Source: Letharia columbiana
Lineage: Eukaryota; Ascomycota; Lecanoromycetes; Lecanorales; Parmeliaceae
Assembly: GCF_014066305.1 (NCBI RefSeq)
Contig: NW_023501041.1
Span: forward strand, 248,001 to 312,000
Length of the DNA: 64,000 nt
Direction of reading: 5' to 3'
In this document: one piece after another, positions 57,401 through 64,000 of the stretch
Numbering within the stretch: position 1 is the first letter of the stretch
Layout: the number at the start of each line of letters is the position of its first letter
The notes under the pieces: model-generated
The model's database searches: none
What the model was told of the DNA's origin: nothing
The model's input: the letters and a program-made list of their open reading frames with translations, nothing else
Translations under genes and position numbers: made by a program

Positions 57401-59461
57401 TTTGACACTCTGTTCGTCTTCCAGAACACCGTTAACAGGGCATCATCCACAGATAGATTGTGGACCTCTCTCGATATGGGTGAAGCTGTCGCCCCCACCG
57501 AATACTCGACGAACTTTGAATTCGAGCAAGGGGGAGAAGAGACCGTCTTGAGATTGTCGTCGCGCAAGGGGCTGACAACACGAGAGCAGCTCCAGGCCTG
57601 GCTTACAGACTTTGAGCAGATCTTTCAAGACATTATTGAGCGTCCTCAGCGGAGTGTAATGGCTTTCCCAGGCTCGCTACAGAGTCTCCCACTTGCGATT
57701 GGGAACGACAAGAAGCGCGCATCTCCAAAAGATGACATTGAGCCAGGACCGGATTTGGAATCCATTCGGACAGTGCTATCGGAAGTATCCGGGATTTCCC
57801 CAGAGAACATTCCAGTAAATGCCAGCATATTTTCCCTAGGTCTGGACTCCATCTCCGCAATCCGGGTGGCTGCGAGCTGCCGGAAGCAGGGTCATGTGGT
57901 AAGTGTTGCAGATGTACTTCAAGGACGCAGTTTGAGCGGCATCTGTAGACGGCTTCGGGGAAGGAATCCGGAGCAAACCCGCCACGCGGAGAAGCAAAGT
58001 CCATTGATCAATACGGAAGCAAGATCAAAGGCTCTAGTCCTGGCAAGTCTCAAAGATGAGGATATCGAGGATGTGCTACCGTGTCTAGCCGGTCAATCAT
58101 ATCACCTTGCCAGTTGGCTGAAATCGCGTCGGACGATGTGTGAGGCGGTATGGACATATCAGTGTCCCAGACGGCTGAATGTGAATGATCTGAGGTCCGC
58201 TTGGAGAGGGCTGAGGGAGCGTCATTCGGTGTTGCGGACTACATTTGTTGCTCTCTCGCCCAAAGAGACCGTCCAAGTGGTACTCAAACCTTCAGCACTC
58301 AATCACGACTCCTTCAAGTGCATAGAAGCTCCAGGTGATACCGAAGACCGAGTCGCTGACCAGATCACTCAAGAAACAAAACAGCCGTTCGACTTCTTCA
58401 GTCCTCCTTCGAAGCTACGCCTCGTACGCGGGGATACTCAAGACTTTGTGGTGTTGAAACTCCATCATGCAACCTACGACGCTTGGACAGTTCAGAAAAT
58501 CGTTGACGACCTCATCGCACTATACCAAGGCGTCCATCTACCGTCCCCGCCACGCTTCGACTCATTCATCCACCACACCACGCACTCTCTCCACACCGAA
58601 CCGGAACAACTCTACTGGCGCAAAAGCCTGAAAGAATGCCAACCAACCCTCCTCCAGCCATCAACCACCCAACCCGACACCCCCGTCCCCACATCTACCG
58701 CTTCCACCGCAATCTTCGTCTCCATCAACCCCGCTCTCCCAAACCTCCGATCCCTAGAAACCACATGCCGCCACTCCGCCACTTCCCTCCCCACACTCAT
58801 CCTCCTCGCCTTCGCCCGCGCCCTGGCCCGCCACACCTCAGTCGCCAGTCCGACTTTCGGCCTCTACCAGGCGGGCCGCTCCACTCCGTTCAAAGACATC
58901 GATGAGCTGTGCGCTCCATGTCTGAACGTCACGCCGGTGGTGATACCGGATGCGTTGGACCGGCCGGCGCTGGAGAGTGCGCAGCGGTTGCAGGTTGATC
59001 TGGCGGAGAGGGTGGAATTCGAGCAGAGCTATCTGCGCGAAATACTGGGTTGGGTGGGTTGCGGGGGTGGGCCGCTTTTCAACACGTTTGTGAATATCCT
59101 CTCGCATGAGGGCGCGCGGGGTCCTCTGTCAGCCTCGTCATCGTCAACAAGACCGACAACAAGTTCCGACCCTCTCTTCGTCCCATGTCAGCTGCCACAT
59201 GTCCCGATGGATGCTGTACCGGCGGAGACGATGAAGCATGGTAAGACTGCGGTGGATGGTTTGGAAGTGGAGTATCTTGCCGAGAAGAACTTGTACCTAG
59301 ATGTGGCGAGGAGGGTCGAGGATGATTGTATCGATTTTGGGATCCGGTGTGATGGAGAGCTGATGGATGAGGGGACGGTGAGGGCGTTCGCGGGTGAGAT
59401 TGCTGTGGAGGTGGAGAAAATTGTGGAGGGTATTGAGAGGGATGGGGATCGAGGGGTTTAG
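48482..59461 (+). CDS. Hydroxamate siderophore non-ribosomal peptide synthetase, two adenylation domains
   Basis: Assembles a hydroxamate siderophore, probably ferrichrome-like, from N5-acyl-N5-hydroxyornithine and a second amino acid. One uninterrupted frame of 3659 aa. Domains with approximate residues: degenerate C-like remnant 60-280; A1 335-825 (A3 WTSGTTGDPKG, A5 NTYGPAETT, A8 GRTDDLIKIQGIRIEL); T1 with Ser in IGIDSIAA (880); C1 955-1370 (HHAVRD, 1097); A2 1450-1950 (YTSGSTGVPKG, NAYGPTEMS, YRTGDVVRL); T2 LGLDSLSA (2009); C2 (HHALYD, 2225); T3 LGIDSITA (2567); C3 (HHSLYD, 2774); T4 LGLDSISA (3120); C4 (HHATYD, 3328). All four HHxxxD and all four carrier serines are intact. Order: A-T-C-A-T-C-T-C-T-C, with no thioesterase; the last C probably cyclises or releases. 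Tandem T-C units are typical of ferrichrome synthetases that reuse modules. SidC proteins usually have three A domains. sidA is the partner gene. Confidence 0.93.
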   Translation: MTMPAPDLMHASPNVPTNLCLQNEPNRQKGTSPDSYHDAKTDFDSGSLGDRCPTPFPSLTGLRSRGKVGELESATIGSRVTLVDLHNATASLGASPIAALQAAWAVILSTYTAAQDDVIYTTLIASPASHNSDHRGEDDFQAIQTRVCLNIPQKRGQTTNGSILKHLTASNALALLQSKQPVVPAAHRDELIKHGTLVALKSKDCPERGDGILKLSNGLFKGDEPAVSLVARPDLAGSLELNVLYINLVLNETSALVMLEQLDDVLAFILANPAKPIADSLAAIRPSLLSTWNGALQESTEFSLQAPHLHAQFESFASCSPHRVALDFRKDIHSEKSSDNTTWTYEQLNDRAESFATRLIHRFGPLTDDVIPVCMEKRPELYIAILGILKTGGAWCPIDPSFPARRRHHLIARIGARILVVAEPKPAGSTDGIPQGVTTVDINCLEDTVAGVFKTPSAKMGSLAYLIWTSGTTGDPKGVPIHHKAAVTSMRALQRSIPSDVAGGIVRCLQFSQFTFDVFIQDLFYTWGIGGTVISSTREIMLGSFAELATKTNATHAHLTPAFAASVPRERCPTLEVITMIGEKLPQAIADDWSQDMRAFNTYGPAETTVVSTLRQFGAAGDEVQSENIGFPLVSVSTFVMRDDRPLMRQGIGELALGGPQLSKRYWNDPDRSSEKFVWNEQCSRNLYMTGDLVRQLYDGSLEFVGRTDDLIKIQGIRIELSEIGFSLRSCHPLVEQVEIQYLDRPDRPSKVIVAFLVAPKLDNSMQPTSQLTASEEAIPIAKSALLKAQTNLPGYMIPRVFLVINSIPTTSSAKTDQAVLKDIYSSIDLGTWERTLASNDNSTREVATWSTRESDLIAVVTELSGTHRDSMSRACDLRSIGIDSIAATRLAPLLNAKGFRISVADILKCQNLDDLSKSTDKPHTEHLTERHDLEAFHKEWYTRVTNEINRRDVYVAPALPLQESLLSESMQNPSAYWSNTFLSLDAKVDNNRLRKAWLQVVSDTEALRTGFIPSAAVLEHHIDASISNSTFMQLIYEVATIDWTCVKSSEAGMIELATQRAHAVAERHQRDHFRDPLVAITIFEQPNHCVMMVSVHHAVRDEASLGFILEDVSKSYQKFGEGPGHRHQLREALQVMLPTGAQIDQDEDFWSKALETFVTTDDANIWPDLTGKSRRSEDPAVGFLIHTQALKTSYKDLQGAALGLGASSVASILLVAWGSVLLEYLETSSVVFAETWSTRIDDFTLADVVGPLTTVLPVPFRALRSAREALIAQSNFQRESRAHRSIHARVIRKILKRSENQGLYPAVFNFLPDLGEDSENGCSSIWSKIDNVVGLTVEHPLALNVAQTANGVLEMEISASQKVMSSAHLAILALQVDAFVETMLRSPDMPLTQLSLYFPKELVSVTSVSFSEKVKLAWKQNPTDWVDHYAAVHPHWPAAQVVTSLDNKECESESWSFAELRYAYNRVSAFISHSGYTNQMIAVCLDRRIEAYAVILGIMASGNTYLPIDEDLPGKRKSFLLQDSTAAMLFTTRSLALTFPSTPAESRVVYVDCSTYVEQIVSGRSVETSSHPQASDNAYLLYTSGSTGVPKGVLVGRGNLCSFIEGLSEFICPLIPGMKELPGKGKYLGLASRAFDVHIAEMFLAWRQGLAAVTAPRTMLLDNLELALRKLEITHASFVPSLIDQAGLDPANLPDLHYLGVGGEKMSKRVIDSWASNENASLINAYGPTEMSIGCTAAEVTGESSSRNVGRPYGNSVAHVLVPGSNRYTLRGVAGELCFTGDLVANGYHNRPDAKGFVNDFNGERMYRTGDVVRLMADDTLEYLRREDDQTKVRGQRLELGEITEAVRSTAVTTLGLNNIDVATMVAQHPKLSKSQLVSFVVPNPHSNKTLEVSETLSSAHDYAIASEIQAGCRKVLPAYMVPDVVIPLTKLPLAPSSGKADLKRLKILFADIPIADLIHDTSSEQPDQPDSTRQELTEAERSVRSAVMNTLAVDAAEISRNTNIFRLGLDSLSAITLAVKLQKLGYDCTVSSVLINPFLEQLALLPQKDQDKEAPADQLTQTRSRLGDLESRFRGTHSHGLDDSSIQAVKPCLPLQETLVATSLNDNSDPLYVNHMALRLSNDFDRAHLYRAWARVVADHDILRTCFQEFENGIVQVIFEYVESRSVSWEETVTSDPESASQLQQSKSGTEIISDIASKAPLRLTLFRPPSDDGSSILLVSIHHALYDRESITMVLQELIMRYHSAIPPAHTPFDSMIEHVFSQDQEASEVFWKDYLAHCRPTSIVDRADTTKKTPNNNFFPTVDRTLASPLAELEDFSSSISGTLTSTIQAVFGIILAQVLETHDVVFGAVLSGRTVPIENPHTIVAPCITTIPQRVNFHSNCSSIVDIVKDAQQGFVASLEFQHTALRHIHRWLGAEKPLFDCLVSCIQKLDSKPSTYPRLWTELEGSIPKDFPLSIEFEADYGAGRMRAHCAFSPAFGDLDRAASLLENIDLLLGALVRREIVTTEDLGLSKSDAVDYRSKPQVWDQSHWTPRELKVRELAAEICGTSAKDISKGASFFSLGIDSITAIRFAQRLRHSEMQCSSADVMRHSCIAALAQKIDSLPHHTRSIEKLSEAPQEDDLNHFIPQLPIWSPADTITDVYACTPLQSSMLTQTLGSDGKLYFHYHAVRLARHIDLSRLKQAWEYLIVKTEILRTTFHFSNAVNTWLAAVHQERPDSWTERDIITSISDSLTDIMEHSVFHEEADFEQPPWKATILKTATETVLVMSMHHSLYDGESINLLFQDLARLYEDIDLPLRAPFSDAARAISKSKTEAENFWLRQLDGFTNSEVSPSQKATETAMIEMDTTFLMNIESILQGCKDLGVTIQTVALLAYGKSLACVSGRRDVVFGHVVGGRSLAMPGADEVVGPLFNTVPSRIVFDKTYVTNKAAAIDIQQSSGNSRPHQYASLGRIQQAWRQKVGDANAQLFDTLFVFQNTVNRASSTDRLWTSLDMGEAVAPTEYSTNFEFEQGGEETVLRLSSRKGLTTREQLQAWLTDFEQIFQDIIERPQRSVMAFPGSLQSLPLAIGNDKKRASPKDDIEPGPDLESIRTVLSEVSGISPENIPVNASIFSLGLDSISAIRVAASCRKQGHVVSVADVLQGRSLSGICRRLRGRNPEQTRHAEKQSPLINTEARSKALVLASLKDEDIEDVLPCLAGQSYHLASWLKSRRTMCEAVWTYQCPRRLNVNDLRSAWRGLRERHSVLRTTFVALSPKETVQVVLKPSALNHDSFKCIEAPGDTEDRVADQITQETKQPFDFFSPPSKLRLVRGDTQDFVVLKLHHATYDAWTVQKIVDDLIALYQGVHLPSPPRFDSFIHHTTHSLHTEPEQLYWRKSLKECQPTLLQPSTTQPDTPVPTSTASTAIFVSINPALPNLRSLETTCRHSATSLPTLILLAFARALARHTSVASPTFGLYQAGRSTPFKDIDELCAPCLNVTPVVIPDALDRPALESAQRLQVDLAERVEFEQSYLREILGWVGCGGGPLFNTFVNILSHEGARGPLSASSSSTRPTTSSDPLFVPCQLPHVPMDAVPAETMKHGKTAVDGLEVEYLAEKNLYLDVARRVEDDCIDFGIRCDGELMDEGTVRAFAGEIAVEVEKIVEGIERDGDRGV

Positions 59462-59485
59462 GCAGAGGAGCGAGAAAGGGTGTTT

Positions 59486-59512
59486 GGGAGGAGGGGGGGG
59501 TGGGGGGGTGGC
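59486..59512 (+). repeat. G-run just after the NRPS stop
   Basis: Several runs of three to nine G, separated by single T or A, 25-50 bases past the stop codon. They could form a G-quadruplex in DNA or in the 3' UTR. Confidence 0.6.
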
Positions 59513-59814
59513 TGTGGTGGAAACTGAAAGGTGGGGTGGGAATATCTTGTGTATCAATACAACATGGATAACGCGTCTCAAGCTTGCTGTAGCGGCATAT
59601 ACTCTCTCCACTCAATATCCATCACGATCACACTTGTTCAAGAAAGCAAAAGCCTGCGAATAGCACCAAAGGTAGTTAGAGGACGTTTGTTAAAGATACT
59701 GGGGTTTGGTCCTTATGATACCTAGTAAGATGGTGTGATCGAATGTCTCAGTTGTGCGCGACGTAACCGGGGCAGCTACTCCTTCGGAGCAGTGCTGGCA
59801 GCGGCGTTTCTCCC

Positions 59815-60539
59815 ATAGTAGTATCTAATCCGGGAACCGCCATTGAAGTCTTCAAAGTCCTGTCCGAGCGGTCTAACGATGGAATCGAAGACAGCTTTTG
59901 GAATTCTTCATTGTCAAGGCTGGCATCCCGAACATCGGGAGGCACTTCAAGCACCTCCGAACGACGTCGCCACATCTGCTACCACCCTCACTATATACGT
60001 ACTCGATAAGACGGGCTGGCAGTGTTGAAGTTGGTTGCGACCTCGGTTGCATCGGCGTCTTCCGGTATTAGCATGTCGTATACATTCCGCCCAAAGCTGA
60101 GCTCGGTGAGCGTTACCCCAAGCACGAACAAGACCTCACTTGGGATACGATGAGTGATCGTACTTCGACTCGTGTCTTCGATTAGATTCGTGTTTGTATC
60201 CTCCGGCGAGACCTCCGACGATACATATGGATGTGCGAAGGCAACTCTTAATGCGGATGCTTTCCGGTGGCAAGGGGCTCGGCGGCTCGGGATGACTGTC
60301 CTGTTAGTGTTCTCATACTCGAACAATGACCACGTAGCGATTATGGGCACAGCACCGTTTGTGTATATGCGATTGGGCCGTTTCAACGCCGGGAACAGAC
60401 TGAATATGGTAGGTCTAAACAGACGTGAAGAGAGGTCTAAAGAGGTATACTCTCGTGTCTCGGCGCTAAGAAAATCCTTGCACTTAACGATATAGACCTT
60501 ACGTGAATGATAGCACACAGGTGTGGGAGGGCGAACCAA
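59815..60539 (-). pseudogene. DUF7580/kinase-like regulatory domain relic
   Basis: The minus strand reads AHPYVSSEVSPED, then IPSEVLFVLGVTLTELSFGR, NVYDMLIPEDADA, then in other frames VRRCLKCL, DASLDNEEF and KAVFDSIVRPLGQDFEDF. Together these match the C-terminal third of the fungal DUF7580 family (kinase-like fold, often next to prion-inhibition or HET-type domains) in order and spacing. At least two frameshifts, near 59910 and 59870, and a missing N-terminal part mark it as a pseudogene. It follows the NRPS tail to tail. I identify the family from memory of its motifs, so its name is less sure than its decay. Confidence 0.6.
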
Positions 60540-60800
60540 AGAATGCTATGGCTCTGCAAGCGATATAAACAAAGATTCACTTGCTGATACAGGGCGAGTA
60601 TATATGCTACTCCCTATAAATGCAAGTCTCTCACACTGGACACAACATATACATGCGGCTATACCATGAGACCCTCTGATCCCCAGTCTCATTGTGCAGG
60701 TCTCATATCCTGCCGATGGTATCAAGTCCACCGCGGGCGATTAGAGTCCCATGAATGACCTTGGTGGAGTAGCAGCTCCGTTGTTGCAGCATATATTCTA

Positions 60801-60911
60801 GATTCGCGTCGGGGCGTTATAACAGGCCGATGCAAGATAATGGCCGGAAGGGTGGAACTCGACTCGACGGATTCGCGCGGTGGGGTCTGATAAGTGGAGT
60901 AGAGTAGAGAT
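60801..60911 (-). pseudogene. WD40-repeat relic
   Basis: The minus strand encodes APISTLLHLSDPTARIRR followed by VEFHPSGHYLASACYNAP. This is one WD40 blade with the FHPSGxYLASAS pattern seen, for example, in Prp4-type splicing proteins. Upstream and downstream lack further blades in any frame I read. Either a gene fragment moved here or the last trace of a lost gene. Confidence 0.5.
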
Positions 60912-61246
60912 AGGCGCGTCTTGCGGCAGTGAAGCTTGGTCTAGTGACAGCCTGCAATCAAGGGTGGAAAAACCCCCCCCTAACCCAATGGGGCAGACGG
61001 GGAGACCACAGAAGCTCCGTTCCGGAAAGAAGTGCCATTTGGCCCCTACCACCCCTACCGCGGGAGCCGACAGGACCAAGACACGGACGTGCGCGAGCAA
61101 CCGGCGAAAGCAAAGAAAGCGTCCCATGAGCGGAAGATCCGCCGAATCTAACCTCTTCCCGATCCACACCTTTCCCCAACGGGAGCACGTCAGACAAAGA
61201 GCCCAGTAGACCCGAGCCATGCGAAGACGAGGAACGGGTCCGGCGC

Positions 61247-61267
61247 GGGGGCGGGGGCGGGGGCGGG
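61247..61267 (+). repeat. GGGGGC tandem, potential G-quadruplex
   Basis: Three G5 runs and a G3 run separated by single C. It fits the four-run rule for intramolecular quadruplexes with one-base loops. Confidence 0.75.
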
Positions 61268-61745
61268 AGGTATGTATGTCGTGGAGGGTTGAAAGGCCCA
61301 CGAGAGGCTAGGGCTTTGGCTTGGAGAGTGGCGTTGTTTGGTGATTTGTCCCCTTCGATAAAGGATCCATGTGCGTTTCCAAGGCGGGTGGTTGCGTGAA
61401 AGGGTCGCTATGGATGCATCAGCTTAGTGGGACTCGTGGCTAGAATTCTTGGGAGTAGCGCTGTTCTGTCCGATGGCGGCGTGAGTGTCATCAAGTGTCA
61501 CTTCTTGTGGCCCTCTTTCCGAGCCGCGACTGTGAGCATTCGGACCGGGTGCTTGAGGCGGGGTTTTTGGCAGGATGTTGGGGTGTGGTGAGAGGATGGG
61601 TATGCATGGGTACGACTGTTATTATGTCAAGACTAGGGAATAACAATGATGACTCAAACTCGATGACAAATGCCTTGAACTTCGGGTATATCCAACACAA
61701 ACGCCCAAACTCCCGCCAGATAACGCAATACTATCGGTTGGTCAT
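61268..61745. other. Intergenic, no gene seen
   Basis: About 480 bases at the 3' side of the BTB gene with no coding signal I can support. Confidence 0.55.
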
Positions 61746-63218
61746 TCAGAATGGGAAATCGTCTTCGTCAACTCTGGTGCACGTCAGATATCCCAAGCCA
61801 CCTCCATCCCTTCCCATATCCAACTCTAGACAATTTCTCATCAAGGGCCTTACGATCTCCCGCGCCATCGCTTTGATCTCGTCCATCTTTTTCTCAAATT
61901 TCTTCAGGGTATCTCTTTGATGATCATCAGGTCGTAACCTCACAAACCGCTTCATCTCGTCCCGAGCAAGATAGCCAGACCCACCCGTACCGAGCAAGCG
62001 GAATAAGTTCCCGGAGCTGAGCGGCGGTGGCTGAGAATACGCTGCTCGTTGTTGCGCTTCCGGTGTCTTGGGTATAGGTGGTGGAGGCGGCGTAGTATTT
62101 TCAGCAAGCCATTGTCGAAAAAGCGACAGAGCAAGCCAGTCCATATAAGCATTCGAAGGCGTCACGCGTTCTCCTTTGGGCGTTGTCAACGTGAGGCGGA
62201 AAAGCCGGGCTTCGGTTTTCATCTTCCTTTCCTGCAAGTCGTCGACTTTGTCTTCTATCACCTCAAGCACATCCGGCGGCACCGTATGTTTGAGCTGGCT
62301 GGATCCCGAAGGCCACTGGCCCACCACATGCACGAGCGCTTCTGCGAAGATGACTTTTGAGCGCGCCAGGTATCCGAGTTTGAGGTAGCTAGGTGGATAC
62401 TTGGCAATCTGTTTCCATAGCCGGCCTTGAAATTGTAGCAAGTGGTGATCTATGCGCGGACCCACGACTTCTAAAGCGTCGTACATGTCCGCAAGGGTGA
62501 GAAGGGACTTGCATTGTATGTATGATTCCGCAATATTGACCGCGTCGAGAGCGGGTGCGTAGTTGTAGAAGATGCGGAAGAGGTTGTCGTAATCGCGCAC
62601 GATGTCGCTGTCTGGGGTGTGGGGGTTGGCTTTTGAAATATGGGAGGCAGATTGCATGGCGGAGAAGTTGGACATGGAGCGGAGGAATCCGTACGCTGGA
62701 GGCGGAGGTTTGTGTGGTACAGGTGGGGGCTGGTTGGCGTCGCCGCCGAAAAGTGTAGATTGAGGTTGCTTCTGGACCAGCATAGGCACTTCGTCGTCTT
62801 TGTTTCCCCAGTCCAGCTCGTACCTCCATTGCAGACGACCTCCTCCTGAATATGAAGACCTCCCAGGTACGTCGTCTTCACGGATCCTTCCCAGCGAGTT
62901 GCTGGGCCGTTGACCAGGGGTCTGCCCACGCGCCTGCGCTTTTGACCACTCCTCGCTCGTCCCTGTCTCGAAAAACCCAGAGCATTGCGCCAATATCAGT
63001 CGATGTAGCATATACCGTTTTTCTTGACCATCGGCATTAATGATTATCTCGACATCTCCTGTCTGCGCGAAATTTGGGAACTCATTCTGTGGCCTGTATG
63101 AGACGCCTCCCGTATGCGAGCGCGTAGTGCGGTGGCGGCGCGTGTTGGTGCTTCGAGAAGAGACGGAGGCGGGCCGGTGGACGAGTGGGCGATCGGAGGG
63201 TTGAGGTTGGGAGACCAT
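61746..63218 (-). CDS. BTB/POZ-domain protein
   Basis: A fungal BTB-domain protein that may act as a protein-binding adaptor, for example for Cullin-3; no partner can be named. A single exon of 490 aa. The BTB core starts at about aa 53 with GDVEIIINADGQEKRYMLHR and continues LILAQCSGFFETGTSEEW. A proline-rich and polar insertion of about 100 aa follows, then the rest of the fold (NLFRIFYNYAPALDAVNIAE, SLLTLADMYDALEVVGPRID). The C-terminal half has a helical domain with KVDDLQERKMKTEARLFRL and a basic/acidic tail (KKFEKKMDEIKAMAREIVRP). The ATG at 63218 is the first in the frame that leaves a natural Ser/Arg-rich leader. Confidence 0.85.
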   Translation of the reverse strand: MVSQPQPSDRPLVHRPASVSSRSTNTRRHRTTRSHTGGVSYRPQNEFPNFAQTGDVEIIINADGQEKRYMLHRLILAQCSGFFETGTSEEWSKAQARGQTPGQRPSNSLGRIREDDVPGRSSYSGGGRLQWRYELDWGNKDDEVPMLVQKQPQSTLFGGDANQPPPVPHKPPPPAYGFLRSMSNFSAMQSASHISKANPHTPDSDIVRDYDNLFRIFYNYAPALDAVNIAESYIQCKSLLTLADMYDALEVVGPRIDHHLLQFQGRLWKQIAKYPPSYLKLGYLARSKVIFAEALVHVVGQWPSGSSQLKHTVPPDVLEVIEDKVDDLQERKMKTEARLFRLTLTTPKGERVTPSNAYMDWLALSLFRQWLAENTTPPPPPIPKTPEAQQRAAYSQPPPLSSGNLFRLLGTGGSGYLARDEMKRFVRLRPDDHQRDTLKKFEKKMDEIKAMAREIVRPLMRNCLELDMGRDGGGLGYLTCTRVDEDDFPF

Positions 63219-63809
63219 AGGGACTGGAATGGTATAGGCTCGCTACGTGGACGAGCAGAGAGCATGTCCCAGCAAGGCAGAGGCTCGAGAATAAGGGCTG
63301 ATGAGTTACCTAGGATTCTTGTAGACAGCAGACATTTGCCTTATACTGTCTATTCTTTCAGTCGTACGCCTCAACTCTCTCGCCGTAACAACAGACGGTA
63401 GCTGGACTGTAGTGGTTCGAAGCCAGGCAAGCTTGCATGCAGCGCCGAGTCTAAGCGCGTTATCGATAGAGTGCCAAGGCAACTCGACAGGGCCGTCAGC
63501 AAACCTGATTGGCTGCCCCACAAACGCCACCGAATCCTCATTTAGACGAGCAAAATCTACTGGCTACCAAGTCTCGTAACGCCTTCTTGATAAAAAAAAA
63601 AAAAAAACACAGTAGTTGTAGTTGTAGACTTTATATCCGCTCCCGGATCGCATAAAGCGACGTCGAAAGCCATAAGCAACTTGCTCTCACATTGAAGTCA
63701 GATGACTGGCGTGGAGGTGGTGTCAATATTGTTGTTGAAAAGATAAGGCGGCATACTAAAAGCCGTCTGAAGGCAGGACAAAATGTACAGCAGTATGGTT
63801 ATCTAGCCT
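63219..63809. other. Intergenic with a poly-A tract
   Basis: About 590 bases between the BTB gene start and the end of the next minus-strand gene. A run of about 16 A lies around 63591-63607. No gene seen. Confidence 0.55.
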
Positions 63810-64000
63810 CTACAGGACCCCCTGCCATGCGTTGTTTCCGCCCGTTGCAATCCTGAAATCAACGCCACCCTTGAGGTACTCAAACCAAGAGAAGCCAAGG
63901 TAGTTCGGGCATGCCTGTAAAGCTGCCTTACCGGTGAGCTGTTGAAGCCACGCGTGCTTGTCGCTCGCGGATCCCCCTTTAGCAGACCCTGTCTCTCCAA
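63810..64000 (-). CDS. C-terminal part of a possible glycoside hydrolase (runs off the window)
   Basis: The minus strand is open from the window edge to TAG at 63810-63812. It reads GETGSAKGGSASDKHAWL, QQLTGKAALQACPNYLGF and SWFEYLKGGVDFRIATGGNN. The GETG start and the LGFSWFEYLKGG segment look like the nucleophile loop and last strands of a TIM-barrel glycosidase that attacks cell-wall glycans. Family not fixed from 63 residues. The 5' part lies beyond 64000. A different frame over the same bases is also open but shows nothing familiar. Confidence 0.5.
   Translation of the reverse strand, partial: GETGSAKGGSASDKHAWLQQLTGKAALQACPNYLGFSWFEYLKGGVDFRIATGGNNAWQGVL

Noticed and set aside
1..64000. 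tRNA genes
   Set aside because: I looked for GGTTCGAxTCC-type T-loops with matching arms and found none that fold convincingly by eye.

Overview
The window reads as nuclear DNA of a filamentous ascomycete (Pezizomycotina; I cannot fix the class). Genes carry short GT-AG introns, about 50-85 bp with one of 205 bp, with CTGAC/CTAAC-type branch sites. Gene families are typically fungal: a GH5 endoglucanase, a Pth11/rhodopsin-like membrane protein, SidA, a siderophore NRPS and a DUF7580-like relic. A 21-kb block is almost pure A+T and nearly lacks CA and TG dinucleotides, the mark of repeat-induced point mutation (RIP).

Layout. 0.6-1.8 kb: secreted GH5 endoglucanase, three exons. 1.8-6.1 kb: no recognisable gene. 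6.1-7.7 kb: a frameshifted O-methyltransferase relic. 8.3-10.2 kb: a DHA14/Vba-like MFS transporter, divergent from a Pth11/SAT4-like membrane protein (10.8-12.0 kb). 12.7-13.4 kb: a small Rho-like GTPase. 15.4-18.9 kb: a UBE2O-type ubiquitin-conjugating enzyme, divergent from mitochondrial-type seryl-tRNA synthetase (19.2-20.8 kb). The synthetase converges on a TLC-domain membrane protein (20.9-22.1 kb). 22.9 kb: an orphan N-terminal domain of the kind that heads fungal multidomain regulators.

Core of the window. A sidA-type L-ornithine N5-monooxygenase (24.5-26.0 kb, minus) and a 3659-residue NRPS (48.5-59.5 kb, plus) form a divergent siderophore gene pair. SidA makes N5-hydroxyornithine. 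The NRPS, read as A-T-C-A-T-C-T-C-T-C, should assemble the hydroxamate peptide. No N5-acyltransferase or dedicated siderophore transporter is seen. Between the two genes lies the RIP-mutated block (about 26.74-48.05 kb). It consists of two copies of one Ty3/gypsy-like element in zero-spacer tail-to-tail inversion (centre about 32.68 kb). The second copy is interrupted by another LTR retrotransposon of about 7.1 kb (33,052-40,137) with recognisable LTRs and a candidate 5-bp target duplication. A 65-bp minisatellite lies exactly at the left edge of the block.

Right of the NRPS are a frameshifted DUF7580/kinase-like relic, a WD40-repeat relic, a BTB-domain protein (61.7-63.2 kb) and the 3' end of a possible glycoside hydrolase running off the window. 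Relic genes and retroelements next to the siderophore pair suggest a dynamic, TE-eroded accessory region between housekeeping genes.
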